DNA of 20,426 nucleotides from the NCBI GenBank assembly GCA_964575575.1, contig CAZNQQ010000013.1, positions 1 to 20,426 on the forward strand, in the 5' to 3' direction. The notes under the pieces were generated by a model that searched no databases, had not been told where the DNA came from, and worked only from the letters and a program-made list of their open reading frames with translations. The DNA is from UBA2163 sp964575575 (lineage in GTDB: Bacteria; Patescibacteriota; Minisyncoccia; Phycocordibacterales; UBA2163). Positions 6,411 through 13,643 of this stretch are shown one piece after another. Position 1 is the stretch's first letter; every line of letters starts with the position of its first letter. A program made the translations under genes and the position numbers.

Positions 6411-6713
6411 TTACTTTCTAAAACAGTCTCTGCATTTAAGCTGATCAGCTCTGGCTGGATCTGGTTCAAATGGAAGTTCTGTGATGTCTCCTCCACATCC
6501 TGCACATTTCCAGTTACCTTGATGCATTTGTCTTGGGCCGTCGTTTCTACGAGGCTTATCTGCCATCCTCTTCTTATGGCAGTCCCTACAGACAAGTCCA
6601 CCTTCACGAGCTGGGTCTGGTTGAAATGGTAATTGTGTAATAGCTGCACTACAACTAGAGCATGTCCAATTACCTTCAAACATTTGGCGTTCTCCGCCTT
6701 GATTCTCGTTCAT
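6411..6713 (-). CDS. Tandem CxxC zinc-ribbon protein
   Basis: A 100-residue protein built from two copies of one zinc ribbon, with Cys18/Cys21-Cys42/Cys45 and Cys70/Cys73-Cys94/Cys97. Each unit reads RQM-x2-GNW-x-CxxC ... LPFxPDPAR ... CRDC. It resembles the CxxC-x17-CxxC domain frequent in CPR, but both units have 20 residues between the Cys pairs. The repeat unit includes RQM before GNW, which argues for the start at 6713 over Met11 (6683); against that, a GGAG sits 8 nt before Met11. Zinc binding is very likely; the ligand or partner (RNA, DNA or protein) is unknown. The gene ends at the shared terminator with csp. Confidence 0.8.
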   Translation of the reverse strand: MNENQGGERQMFEGNWTCSSCSAAITQLPFQPDPAREGGLVCRDCHKKRMADKPRRNDGPRQMHQGNWKCAGCGGDITELPFEPDPARADQLKCRDCFRK

Positions 6714-6745
6714 TACTTTATTTTTGTTACTCTAATAATTTAATT

Positions 6746-6754
6746 ATTATATCA
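6746..6754 (-). promoter_or_regulatory. Extended -10 promoter of the zinc-ribbon gene
   Basis: TGATATAAT on the minus strand. The predicted start near 6739 gives a leader of about 25 nt to the ATG at 6713, so unlike many neighbours this mRNA is not predicted to be leaderless. Confidence 0.55.
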
Positions 6755-6783
6755 CTCTACTAAATAAAACAGCAAATATTTTG

Positions 6784-6887
6784 GTCGGATTTGGCGCCAG
6801 CTCACTAATTCGCTTCGCTCATAAGTGGCTCCTGCCCCGGCTCAAAAAAGATTTCCCAAATCTTTTTTTCCGCCGTTCAAATCCGAC
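6784..6887. repeat. Palindromic intergenic element with tRNA T-arm-like ends
   Basis: A ~104-nt structured element. Its ends are inverted repeats, GTCGGATTTG (6784-6793) and CAAATCCGAC (6878-6887). Inside are CGCTTCGCTC and GCTCCTGCCCCGGCTC segments and a perfect 11-bp hairpin (6844-6854 with 6858-6868, CCC loop). The right end, GTTCAAATCCGAC (6875-6887), is identical over 13 nt to the T-arm of the tRNA-Thr 57 nt away on the opposite strand. No ORF is present. It looks like a mobile palindrome or tRNA-derived fragment. Confidence 0.55.
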
Positions 6888-6896
6888 ATTCACAGA

Positions 6897-6939
6897 GATT
6901 AAAAATAGCCAGACCTTTTGGGCCTGACTATTTTTAATC
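6897..6939 (-). terminator. tRNA-Thr terminator
   Basis: A long hairpin (6897-6915 with 6921-6939) immediately 3' of the tRNA. Read on the minus strand all pairs form, using two G-U wobbles; read on the plus strand the same positions become C-A or A-C mismatches. This shows it evolved as a minus-strand RNA, followed by a T-rich tail. Confidence 0.85.
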
Positions 6940-6942
6940 TTG

Positions 6943-7015
6943 AGCCAGTGGTCGGATTTGAACCGACGACCTACTCTTTACAAGAGAGTTGCTCTACCAA
7001 CTGAGCTACACTGGC
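6943..7015 (-). tRNA. tRNA-Thr (anticodon UGU)
   Basis: A 73-nt cloverleaf. The acceptor stem GCCAGTG pairs with CACTGGC, the D-arm is GCTC-AGTTGGTA-GAGC, the anticodon stem ACTCT/AGAGT encloses CTTGTAA (anticodon TGT, reads ACA and probably other ACN), and the T-arm is GTCGG-TTCAAAT-CCGAC. The discriminator base is U and CCA is not encoded, so a CCA-adding enzyme is needed. It follows the small membrane protein gene by 6 nt and may be transcribed with the tsf cluster. Confidence 0.97.
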
Positions 7016-7021
7016 AATAAC

Positions 7022-7396
7022 TTATTTTCTATCTGGATGTCTTTCAAACTTTGAAACGTTTTTCATATAATGAGATGTCGTTCTATCCTTCTTTACGACA
7101 CCTCGTCCTTTTATGAAGTTTATAACTCGTATAAGCTTCCTTTCTGCAAACTTTACACCACTTAACGCGACATGACTAACATGATACGCAGTATGATGCG
7201 TAATCTCTTTAGAAAGATGTTTACCTTTTGTAGGTATATGACTCTTTATAAAAGTGAACCATTTGGCGACTACTTTGTCCGCCTTAAAACGCCTTTCCCT
7301 AAGAACTGTTTTTCCTGCTTTTATTTCCCAGTTTTTGAACGCTATCATACCTATGATAGCGACAAATGCAAAACTAAATGAAAATACTGATGCCAT
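7022..7396 (-). CDS. Small basic membrane-anchored protein of unknown function
   Basis: A 124-residue protein with one N-terminal membrane helix (about residues 3-20, FSFSFAFVAIIGMIAF) followed by a strongly basic, His-rich soluble part (KAGKTVLRERRFKADK, KGKHLSKEITHHTAYH). It starts 18 nt after the tsf stop codon and ends 6 nt before tRNA-Thr, so it probably shares their transcript. Basic membrane-proximal segments could touch nucleic acid or phospholipid head groups, but I recognise no family. Confidence 0.6.
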   Translation of the reverse strand: MASVFSFSFAFVAIIGMIAFKNWEIKAGKTVLRERRFKADKVVAKWFTFIKSHIPTKGKHLSKEITHHTAYHVSHVALSGVKFAERKLIRVINFIKGRGVVKKDRTTSHYMKNVSKFERHPDRK

Positions 7397-7412
7397 GGTC
7401 TAAATATTACAC

Positions 7413-7994
7413 TTAAGCGGCAAATCGTGCAAACTCACCTACTTGAATCCTTTCGCCAAACTTCTGTGTCGCAGCTTCAATAAGGTCCTTGATAGTGTTT
7501 TCAGGATCCTTAATGAAGACCTGCTCAAGTAGAATCTTGTCGCTAAAATATGAATCAATCTTACCTTTTAAGATCTGTTCCTTCATTTCTTCTGGTTTAC
7601 CTTCTACTTCTTTTTCAAAAACTTCTTTTGCTCTGCTTATTTCTTCTTCTGTTATGTCTTCTTTGTTTGTGAACTTAGGATTTGTAGCAGCTATGTGCAT
7701 AGCTATGTCATATGCAAGTTTTACAAATTCTTCGTTCTTTGCGACAAAGTCAGTCTCGCTTAAAAGTAAAACCATAGCACCTACGTTGCCAGAGTTATGA
7801 ATGTAAGATTGTACGGCACCTGCTTTCAGGTCACGTCCTGATTTTTTATCAGCTACTGCTCCACTTTTTTTCTGGAGGATTATAATCGCCTTTTCCATAT
7901 CACCACCTGCTTCTTCAAGTGCCTTTTTGCATTGAATGATAGAAATCCCTGTCTTCTCTCGAAGTTCTTTTACTTGCTCTGTTGTTATTGCCAT
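7413..7994 (-). CDS. tsf: Elongation factor Ts
   Basis: A 193-residue EF-Ts, the nucleotide exchange factor for EF-Tu. The N-terminal UBA-like domain begins TEQVKELREKTG with CKKAL at 22-26. The conserved TDFVAKNEEF core motif is at 81-90 (Asp82 and Phe83 contact EF-Tu in the E. coli complex). At 193 residues it resembles the short Thermus type, with one core subdomain, and not the ~280-residue E. coli form. It lies 1 nt after rpsB, the near-universal rpsB-tsf pair; a GAAGGA inside the rpsB end can act as its ribosome-binding site. Confidence 0.96.
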   Translation of the reverse strand: MAITTEQVKELREKTGISIIQCKKALEEAGGDMEKAIIILQKKSGAVADKKSGRDLKAGAVQSYIHNSGNVGAMVLLLSETDFVAKNEEFVKLAYDIAMHIAATNPKFTNKEDITEEEISRAKEVFEKEVEGKPEEMKEQILKGKIDSYFSDKILLEQVFIKDPENTIKDLIEAATQKFGERIQVGEFARFAA

Positions 7995-7995
7995 A

Positions 7996-8721
7996 TTATT
8001 TTTTTGTTCCTTCTTTATAACTTGTAATTATTTCATCAATGAAGAATTTGATACTTTTTTGTGTTGCATCGTTTGCAACTATCGGATAATCTACATCGTT
8101 TAGATTACTGTCAGAATTCAAAAGCCCTATTACAGGAATACCTTTTTGTGTCGCCTCTTTTACTGCAATACTTTCTCTTTTAGGGTCAACCACAAACAAC
8201 GCATGTGGTATCTCTGACATATCTTTAATACCAAAGAAATTCTCTTTCAGATTTTCTATTTCTCTATCAAGCATTACTTGCTCTTTTTTTGTATATTTTT
8301 GTGCAAGTTCACCTTTATCTTTCTTGAGAGCAAGGTCTCCCATTTTCGCAATTCTTTTTTTAATTTCAGAAAAGTTAGTGATAGTACCTCCTATCCATCT
8401 TCCTGTAACATAAGGCATGCTGACTCCGTCTGCACCTTCTACTATTGCGCTTTTTGCTTCGTTTTTACCACCAACAAAAAGTATTGTTTTCCCTGTCTCT
8501 CCTAACTGTTTAGCAAACTCTTTTGCAGACTTAAGTAATTCGTCTGTTTTTTCAAGATCAATTATTTCTACCCAGTTTTTAACACCAAAGATGTATGGCT
8601 TTATAGACGGATGTCTACGAGATTTTGAGTAGCCGAAGTGCGCTCCGACAGCAAACATGCGGTCAATATTTGCCGCATTTGCCTTATTGTCTGCCTTTTT
8701 TACTTCTTCTTTTGTTTCCAT
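7996..8721 (-). CDS. rpsB: 30S ribosomal protein uS2
   Basis: A 241-residue uS2 of standard length. Family signatures visible are GAHFGYSKSRRHPSIKPYIFG near the N-terminus (in two parts), a central coiled-coil helix region (about 110-165), PHALFVVDPKRE and the closing GIPVIGLLNSD with DYPIVANDA. It binds late at the 30S head-platform junction and helps recruit S1 in other bacteria. It starts 33 nt after prfA and runs into tsf. The ATG follows a TATTAT directly, with only a weak AGG upstream, so read-through from rpmE-prfA is the most likely source of transcript. Confidence 0.96.
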   Translation of the reverse strand: METKEEVKKADNKANAANIDRMFAVGAHFGYSKSRRHPSIKPYIFGVKNWVEIIDLEKTDELLKSAKEFAKQLGETGKTILFVGGKNEAKSAIVEGADGVSMPYVTGRWIGGTITNFSEIKKRIAKMGDLALKKDKGELAQKYTKKEQVMLDREIENLKENFFGIKDMSEIPHALFVVDPKRESIAVKEATQKGIPVIGLLNSDSNLNDVDYPIVANDATQKSIKFFIDEIITSYKEGTKK

Positions 8722-8754
8722 ATAATACCTAAGATACTACCAAATTTAGCGATT

Positions 8755-9696
8755 TTATGCAACATTAAGAGCTTCTAGAACATCTTCAATACCGCCTCCA
8801 AATATGCCGTCTATATTGTGCCACGACTTCTTAAGCCTGTGGTCAGTCACCCTGTCTTGAAGTACGTTGTATGTGCGTATCTTCTCTGATCTGTCGCCTG
8901 TGCCTATCTGGTCCTTTCGTTCCGACGAGAGCTTCTTTGCTTCTTCTTCTTGCTTAATGACCTCAAGCTTTGCCTGAAGTATCTGCATAGCCTTTTCTCT
9001 GTTTTTTTGCTGACTTCTCTCTGACGTACTTCTTACATCTATGCCTGTTGGTTTGTGGACAAGTCTTACCGCAGTCTCAACTTTGTTTACGTTTTGCCCG
9101 CCTGCACCACCAGAGCGTGAGAATTCCATCTCTATGTCAGATGGATCAATTTCAAAATTCACTTTTTTACGTATTGGAAGTATTGCTACAGACGCAGTAG
9201 ACGTATGTACTCGTCCAGACTTCTCTGTAGCAGGGATTCTTTGAATCCTATGCACTCCTGTCTCGTATCTTAATTTTCTATAACAATCTTTCCCTTTTAT
9301 CTCAAAAGACGCTTCTTTGTATCCTCCTGCAGAACTTTCTGATTTATTTATTGGTGAAAAGCTCCAACCACTTTTGTCTGCATACTTTTCATACATCTCT
9401 GCTAAGTCTTGCGCAAACAGCGACGCTTCGTCCCCACCTGCACCAGCTCGCACTTCTAGGATTAGCTCGTTAGGGAATTTCTCCTCCTCCTCTGCTACTT
9501 TTACTATTTTCTCTATCTCTTTTTCTACGCCTTCTTTTTGTTCTTTGAGCTCTTTAAGTTCCTCATTGGCAAGCTCTTTCATCTCATCATCTTTTGCCAT
9601 TTCTAAAACGCGCTCTTCTTCTTTTAAGAGTCGTTCATATTCCCCTGCTAAATATGCGGTCCGAGGATCGTTTTTATGTTTTTGTAAATCTTCCAT
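8755..9696 (-). CDS. prfA: Peptide chain release factor 1, N-terminally short
   Basis: A 313-residue class I release factor. The peptidyl-hydrolysis motif GGQ is at 199-201 (SGGAGGQNVNK). The codon-reading motif is PAT at 155-157, the RF1 type (RF2 has SPF), so it should read UAA and UAG. It lacks about 25-30 residues of domain 1 and about 20 at the C-terminus compared with E. coli RF1 (360). The start is firm: ATG follows the rpmE stop codon with no gap. TGA stops in this window imply that a separate RF2 exists elsewhere. No PrmC methyltransferase gene is adjacent. Confidence 0.93.
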   Translation of the reverse strand: MEDLQKHKNDPRTAYLAGEYERLLKEEERVLEMAKDDEMKELANEELKELKEQKEGVEKEIEKIVKVAEEEEKFPNELILEVRAGAGGDEASLFAQDLAEMYEKYADKSGWSFSPINKSESSAGGYKEASFEIKGKDCYRKLRYETGVHRIQRIPATEKSGRVHTSTASVAILPIRKKVNFEIDPSDIEMEFSRSGGAGGQNVNKVETAVRLVHKPTGIDVRSTSERSQQKNREKAMQILQAKLEVIKQEEEAKKLSSERKDQIGTGDRSEKIRTYNVLQDRVTDHRLKKSWHNIDGIFGGGIEDVLEALNVA

Positions 9697-9909
9697 TTAC
9701 TTCTTCTTAGCTTTGGCCATTCGTGCTTTGAATTTCTCTACGCGACCTGCTGTATCGATAACCTTCTCTGTACCTGTATAGAATGGGTGACATGCACTAC
9801 ATACCTCTACTTCTATCTTTTCTATAGTAGAACCCACATCAAAAGAGTTTCCGCAGGCGCAGGTTACTTTAGTGTCTGTATTATATTTTGGATGAATTTC
9901 TGCTTTCAT
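9697..9909 (-). CDS. rpmE: 50S ribosomal protein bL31, zinc type
   Basis: A 70-residue bL31 with the four zinc-binding cysteines at 17, 19, 37 and 40 (CACG and CSACHPFYTG). It starts MKAEIHPKY, as the family does. This is the C+ form; zinc-free C- paralogues usually take over during zinc shortage, and none is seen here. It heads a minus-strand run with prfA, rpsB and tsf. A TTGCAA-16-TATTAT promoter sits 8 nt before the ATG, predicting an almost leaderless message. Confidence 0.96.
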   Translation of the reverse strand: MKAEIHPKYNTDTKVTCACGNSFDVGSTIEKIEVEVCSACHPFYTGTEKVIDTAGRVEKFKARMAKAKKK

Positions 9910-9917
9910 TACGGGCT

Positions 9918-9945
9918 ATAATACCATTTTCTAGCTTGATTGCAA
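9918..9945 (-). promoter_or_regulatory. Promoter of the rpmE-prfA-rpsB-tsf run
   Basis: On the minus strand TTGCAA (9940-9945), a 16-nt spacer and TATTAT (9918-9923) preceded by TGG, which makes an extended -10. It is 8 nt from the rpmE ATG. Confidence 0.6.
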
Positions 9946-11265
9946 GATATCTATTAATTTCTGATATTTTGCTGATAGTGCCATTACGTCATCTCCATAG
10001 AACGAATATGCTGGTTTTTCAGCGTTTTTCCAACCAGCAAGGTAGCGGAGGGCTGCCAAACGCTCAGAATACGCCGTACCCTTGTCAGCTCCGTTGTCCA
10101 TAAGCAGTATTGCTGATGCCATAAATGCATCGCCGTTGTCCCACGGGCTCGGCGGGTTGTGCCCTGTTGCTTTGGCTATTCTGTCTACATAAAGTGCCCA
10201 AGTAGTAGGCATAAACTGCGCAGGACCCATCGCCCCTCCACATCCGTACCAAGGCTTTCTGGACACTGGAAGTGTGTCTGGATTAAGCCCAAGGTCTGCG
10301 GTTAGTTTAAGAAACGCTGCTTTTTGTTTCTCTGCACTTGTATAATAACCAATGCTTTGATAACACTCGTATAGATCTGTCTTCCAATTCCCTGTACCAA
10401 CATTTTCGCCCAAGTTAGATTCTTCCGCTATCACACCAAGCAAAAACGCGGGTCTCACTCCAGTCTTTGCAGACGCAATATTTGCAAGTTCAAGCGCTTG
10501 CTCAAACGGAATAGCAGCAGAACCGCGAAGCGCGAAAAGTTCACTGCGGATCTGTGCTGCAGACTTTTCTTTTGACTTGATAAGTTTCTGATACTCTGCC
10601 TCTACTCCTTTGGTAGCATCTACTATTGCTTGTTTTTCTGCTTCTTGTACTTCTATCTTTCTTTTTTGAAGATTTTGTATGTCGCGAAGTTCAAGCTCTT
10701 CTTCTTGCTTTACCTGGAGTGTACGTTTTTGTGATTCTGTGTCACTTTTTGTACCTTCTATCTCTTTAAAAGAGTCGTTTAAGGCTACTTTTATAGAATC
10801 AAAAGAATCTAAATCCTCAAAAAATTCGGATAGATTTTGTGTGCCAAGCACCACCTCAACCAAAGACATATTGTCTATCTCATTTGTCTTTCTTATAAGT
10901 TGCGAAAGTGATTCTTTTTCTCTGTCTAACTTTTCATTTAAACTTCCTATAACAGCTTCTTTACCTCCTATATCTTGGTTGAGTTTTGATATAGCGATGT
11001 CCCGCGCGCGTATCCCAAGTTTTGCTTTTTCTATCTGCGCTTCAAGGATCGCAACGTCACGCTCATAAGAAACTCGTTCTCTTTGTTTGCCTTGGAGTAA
11101 TACTTCTTGTGCGTCTATCTCTGCTTCAAGCACTGCAAGATCTTTCTCAAGCTGTGCTTTATGCGCATCAACACTACTCTGCGCATGTGTAGTCTGTAAA
11201 GAAGACACTGTCAGCAATACAGCTAAACATAAAAAAACAACGGGTTTGTTAAACTTAAAACTCAT
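9931..11265 (-). CDS. Secreted coiled-coil murein hydrolase (MltB-like lytic transglycosylase)
   Basis: A 444-residue exported protein in three parts. Residues 1-29 are a signal peptide ending TTHA|QSS. Residues about 32-250 form long coiled coils (Glu/Lys/Gln-rich heptads), like the regulatory arm of EnvC/CwlO/PcsB-type proteins. Residues about 255-444 are a lysozyme-like transglycosylase domain: the likely catalytic Glu is in IAEESNLG, and GGAMGPAQFMPTTW matches the MltB-family GAMGxxQFMP motif. A coiled coil coupled to a cell-wall hydrolase suggests controlled septal or lateral-wall cleavage. The ATG lies 6 nt after an extended -10 box (TGGTATAAT). Confidence 0.82.
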   Translation of the reverse strand: MSFKFNKPVVFLCLAVLLTVSSLQTTHAQSSVDAHKAQLEKDLAVLEAEIDAQEVLLQGKQRERVSYERDVAILEAQIEKAKLGIRARDIAISKLNQDIGGKEAVIGSLNEKLDREKESLSQLIRKTNEIDNMSLVEVVLGTQNLSEFFEDLDSFDSIKVALNDSFKEIEGTKSDTESQKRTLQVKQEEELELRDIQNLQKRKIEVQEAEKQAIVDATKGVEAEYQKLIKSKEKSAAQIRSELFALRGSAAIPFEQALELANIASAKTGVRPAFLLGVIAEESNLGENVGTGNWKTDLYECYQSIGYYTSAEKQKAAFLKLTADLGLNPDTLPVSRKPWYGCGGAMGPAQFMPTTWALYVDRIAKATGHNPPSPWDNGDAFMASAILLMDNGADKGTAYSERLAALRYLAGWKNAEKPAYSFYGDDVMALSAKYQKLIDILQSS

Positions 11266-11271
11266 TGTTTT

Positions 11272-11280
11272 ATTATACCA
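11272..11280 (-). promoter_or_regulatory. Extended -10 promoter, leaderless start
   Basis: TGGTATAAT on the minus strand, then 6 nt and the ATG at 11265. It lies in the 17-nt gap after the bL25 gene, so the hydrolase gene has its own start even though the genes are close. No convincing -35. Confidence 0.6.
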
Positions 11281-11282
11281 AA

Positions 11283-11960
11283 TTATTTATCTTCCTTCTT
11301 CTCTTCAGCTGGTTTGTCTCCTGTATCACCTCCTTCAGCTCCTGCTTCTTCTTTTTTACCTTTCTCCTCTACTTCTATAGAGTCTAGATCTGGCGCTGCA
11401 ACTTCTTCTATTACTTCCTCTACTGCTTCTGCTACTAGCGCTACCACCTCGTCTTCTTTTGTTATAAGCTCTGCACTTTCTGGTAGTTTGATGTCTTTTG
11501 CAATTACTCTAGCTGTAAAATCAACAAGTCCTGAAATATCAACCTCCAAAGCTTTGGGTAAATCTTTTGGAGCAACTTTAATCTCGATATCATGTAACAC
11601 CTTAACCAAGTTACCACCACCCTTAACAGCTGGTGATTCACCAACGAACTCAAGCGGTACATTAACTTGAACTTTTGCGCCCTTTTCAAGAACATAGAAA
11701 TCAACATGTCGTGGCACACTCTTAACAGGATGAAAATCAACACTCTGTACAAGAACCTCTTTTGGCTCTCCTACGCCTGTGAGAGTAATAACTGTAGATT
11801 CTCCAGCCTCTTTATAAACCTTTTCAAACTCTCTTGCAGATACTGATATAGGTGTAGCCTCCTCCTTCTTACCATAAAACACAGCAGGTAAAGAACCCTC
11901 CTCACGTAGGTTGTGTGGCTTTCCTATCTCTTCTCTTTTCTCTATTTTTAGTTCTAACAT
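11283..11960 (-). CDS. rplY: 50S ribosomal protein bL25 (CTC type)
   Basis: A 225-residue bL25 of the long CTC form, which binds 5S rRNA. The N-terminal L25 domain (about 1-90) includes KPHNLREEGSLPAVFYG and the DFHPVKS...HVDFY segment; the C-terminal TL5-like domain (about 91-180) contains VNVPLEFVGESPAVK; a Glu/Lys/Ala-rich acidic tail (about 185-225) ends it. I chose MLELKIEKREE (11960) over a start 30 nt upstream: it is the usual family start and a -10 box (TGCTATACT) lies 10 nt before it, which would place the longer start upstream of the transcript. Confidence 0.9.
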   Translation of the reverse strand: MLELKIEKREEIGKPHNLREEGSLPAVFYGKKEEATPISVSAREFEKVYKEAGESTVITLTGVGEPKEVLVQSVDFHPVKSVPRHVDFYVLEKGAKVQVNVPLEFVGESPAVKGGGNLVKVLHDIEIKVAPKDLPKALEVDISGLVDFTARVIAKDIKLPESAELITKEDEVVALVAEAVEEVIEEVAAPDLDSIEVEEKGKKEEAGAEGGDTGDKPAEEKKEDK

Positions 11961-11970
11961 AATGTCTAGC

Positions 11971-11998
11971 AGTATAGCAGTTTTATGCAAGAAAGCAA
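11971..11998 (-). promoter_or_regulatory. bL25 gene promoter
   Basis: On the minus strand TTGCTT (11993-11998), a 16-nt spacer and TATACT (11971-11976) preceded by TGC (extended -10). The ATG is 10 nt downstream, giving a leader of about 4 nt. Confidence 0.55.
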
Positions 11999-12002
11999 GA
12001 AA

Positions 12003-12617
12003 TTACATCAATTTGGCTGCTATCTTGGTGTGGTGCGCTCCTAGGTCACGCGCCATCTTCTTTTCCATATCTGACGGCATTCGCTCTCCCATTCCACCTG
12101 TTATTGTAGATACTCCATAAGGTGAACCTCCCGCTATCTCATCGATACCCATCTGCTCTTTAAATGAATATGGGAATCCTACAAACACCATTCCATGATG
12201 AAGCATTGAATGCATTGCGGAAAGTATTGTAGACTCATTCCCTCCGTGCTGAGTGGCAGTACTTGAGAACATTGACACAGGTTTCCCTATGAGAGTCCCC
12301 TTCATCCATGCACTACTTGTCTGATCCCAGAAATTCCTCATCTGAGCTGGCATATTGCCGAAGCGCGCAGAAAGACCTAGTACAACTCCGTCTATTCCTT
12401 CAATATCAGTATGTGGATCTGCTACCGGAACATCTTTCATTGTCTCTTTTGCCTTTTTCATATCATCATTCCATTTGTCTTCTGGAATAATCTCTGGAGT
12501 CTGCATAAGAACAGCCTCGCCACCTGCTTCTTCTACACCTTTTACAATCTCTTGTGCCATTTGAAATATATGACCTTGCATTGAATAAAACAACACTAGT
12601 ATTTTTGGCTTTTTCAT
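12003..12617 (-). CDS. WrbA-like flavodoxin-family NAD(P)H:quinone oxidoreductase
   Basis: A 204-residue flavodoxin-fold protein of WrbA length. The FMN phosphate loop is at YSMQGHIFQMA (11-21), the second FMN loop at GLSARFGNMPAQMRNFWDQT, and the third at STATQHGGNES. The family's HHGMVFVGFPYSF and GGSPYGVSTITGG segments are present. WrbA enzymes reduce quinones by two electrons with NAD(P)H and limit oxidative stress. The start at 12617 follows a TATAAT by 6 nt. It stands alone between bL25 and the hydroxyacid dehydrogenase, on the same strand. Confidence 0.85.
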   Translation of the reverse strand: MKKPKILVLFYSMQGHIFQMAQEIVKGVEEAGGEAVLMQTPEIIPEDKWNDDMKKAKETMKDVPVADPHTDIEGIDGVVLGLSARFGNMPAQMRNFWDQTSSAWMKGTLIGKPVSMFSSTATQHGGNESTILSAMHSMLHHGMVFVGFPYSFKEQMGIDEIAGGSPYGVSTITGGMGERMPSDMEKKMARDLGAHHTKIAAKLM

Positions 12618-12623
12618 ATTTTT

Positions 12624-12657
12624 ATTATATTAGATGATTAATAATTATATTATAACA
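12624..12657 (-). promoter_or_regulatory. Tandem -10 boxes upstream of the WrbA-like gene
   Basis: On the minus strand TATAAT at 12624-12629 lies 6 nt before the ATG (leaderless start), and an extended TGTTATAAT at 12649-12657 would give a second transcript with a leader of about 25 nt. No -35 fits either well. Confidence 0.45.
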
Positions 12658-12665
12658 AACTAGTC

Positions 12666-12686
12666 AACCCCGTTAGACCTGATTGG
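12666..12686. repeat. NPVR-type repeat fragment at a gene's 3' end
   Basis: The plus strand here would read NPVRPDW. It shares CCCGTTAGA with both arms of the repeat upstream of rpiB (18539-18608). It overlaps the stop codon of the hydroxyacid dehydrogenase and supplies its last residues (PPNQV). Only one arm is visible. Confidence 0.35.
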
Positions 12687-13635
12687 GCGGAGTGTCACCT
12701 TCCAAAAATGCAATTATGTTCTGTGCTGCCATCTCTGACATTTTCTGTCGTGTCTCTATAGTTGCTGACGCTATGTGCGGAGTTATTACAATATTCTCAA
12801 GTTCTGCCAAACCATCAGCAAGTGCTGGTTCGTTCTCAAATACATCGAGCGCTGCGCCTGCTATCTTTTTCTCTCGTAAAGTTCCTACAAGTGCATCTTC
12901 ATCTATCACTGGACCGCGTGACGAATTCACCAAGTATGCTGTTGGTTTCATAAGTCCCAACCTTTCTTTATTTACCAGATGCCGAGTTGAATCAAGAAGT
13001 GGCACGTGAAGTGTCACTACATCTGCCTCCTTCAAAACATCTTCTACGCTTCCTCTAAACTCCGCCCCTGTAGCACTTTCAAACTCATCATTCTTTTTAA
13101 TATCAAAATAAATTACATTCATACCAAACCCTCCTTTTGCAATATTTGCAACTTGCGAACCGATCCTACCTGCACCTATTATCCCTAAAGTTTTACCTTT
13201 TATATCCATACCAAGCAAAAGCTCTGGCGCCCAACCATCGTATTTCCCCGCTCTTGTAAACCTGTCGCCCTCTGTAATCCTAGAAGTAACAGAAAGAATC
13301 ATAGCAAATGTGTGTTCAGCTACAGAGTCTGTAAGCACCCCTGGGGTATTTGTTACTACTATTCCACGTTTTTTAGCTTCATCTACGTCTATATTGTTGT
13401 ACCCTACAGCGTAATCCGCAAATATCTTAGCGCTAGGCACTGCGTCAAAAACCTCTGCATCTATAGTGTCTGTAAGAAGTGGTAATACAGCATCGTACTC
13501 TTTAGCTTTTAGTGCATTTATCAGCTCATCTTTTGTAAGTACTCCGTCTTTCTCACTTATGTCCACATCAAAGCCTTTCTCTTTTAGAAGTTTTATTCCT
13601 GCATCTGGAATCTTTCTTGTTATATATATTTTCAT
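12673..13635 (-). CDS. D-isomer 2-hydroxyacid dehydrogenase (glyoxylate/hydroxypyruvate reductase-like)
   Basis: A 320-residue NAD(P)-dependent dehydrogenase that interconverts a 2-keto acid and a D-2-hydroxy acid. The NAD-binding GAGRIG is at 154-159; catalytic residues Arg240 (NSSRGP), Glu269 (FENEP) and His287 (PHIAS) are all present. YAVGYNNIDVDEAKKRGIVVTNTPGVLT (in part) resembles the glyoxylate reductase GyaR/GhrB branch. The residue after the second beta strand of the Rossmann fold is Asp (YFDIKK, Asp178), which favours NADH. Substrate could be glyoxylate, hydroxypyruvate or pyruvate. The C-terminus ends inside a repeat-like sequence (12666-12686). Confidence 0.88.
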   Translation of the reverse strand: MKIYITRKIPDAGIKLLKEKGFDVDISEKDGVLTKDELINALKAKEYDAVLPLLTDTIDAEVFDAVPSAKIFADYAVGYNNIDVDEAKKRGIVVTNTPGVLTDSVAEHTFAMILSVTSRITEGDRFTRAGKYDGWAPELLLGMDIKGKTLGIIGAGRIGSQVANIAKGGFGMNVIYFDIKKNDEFESATGAEFRGSVEDVLKEADVVTLHVPLLDSTRHLVNKERLGLMKPTAYLVNSSRGPVIDEDALVGTLREKKIAGAALDVFENEPALADGLAELENIVITPHIASATIETRQKMSEMAAQNIIAFLEGDTPPNQV

Positions 13636-13643
13636 AAAAAATT

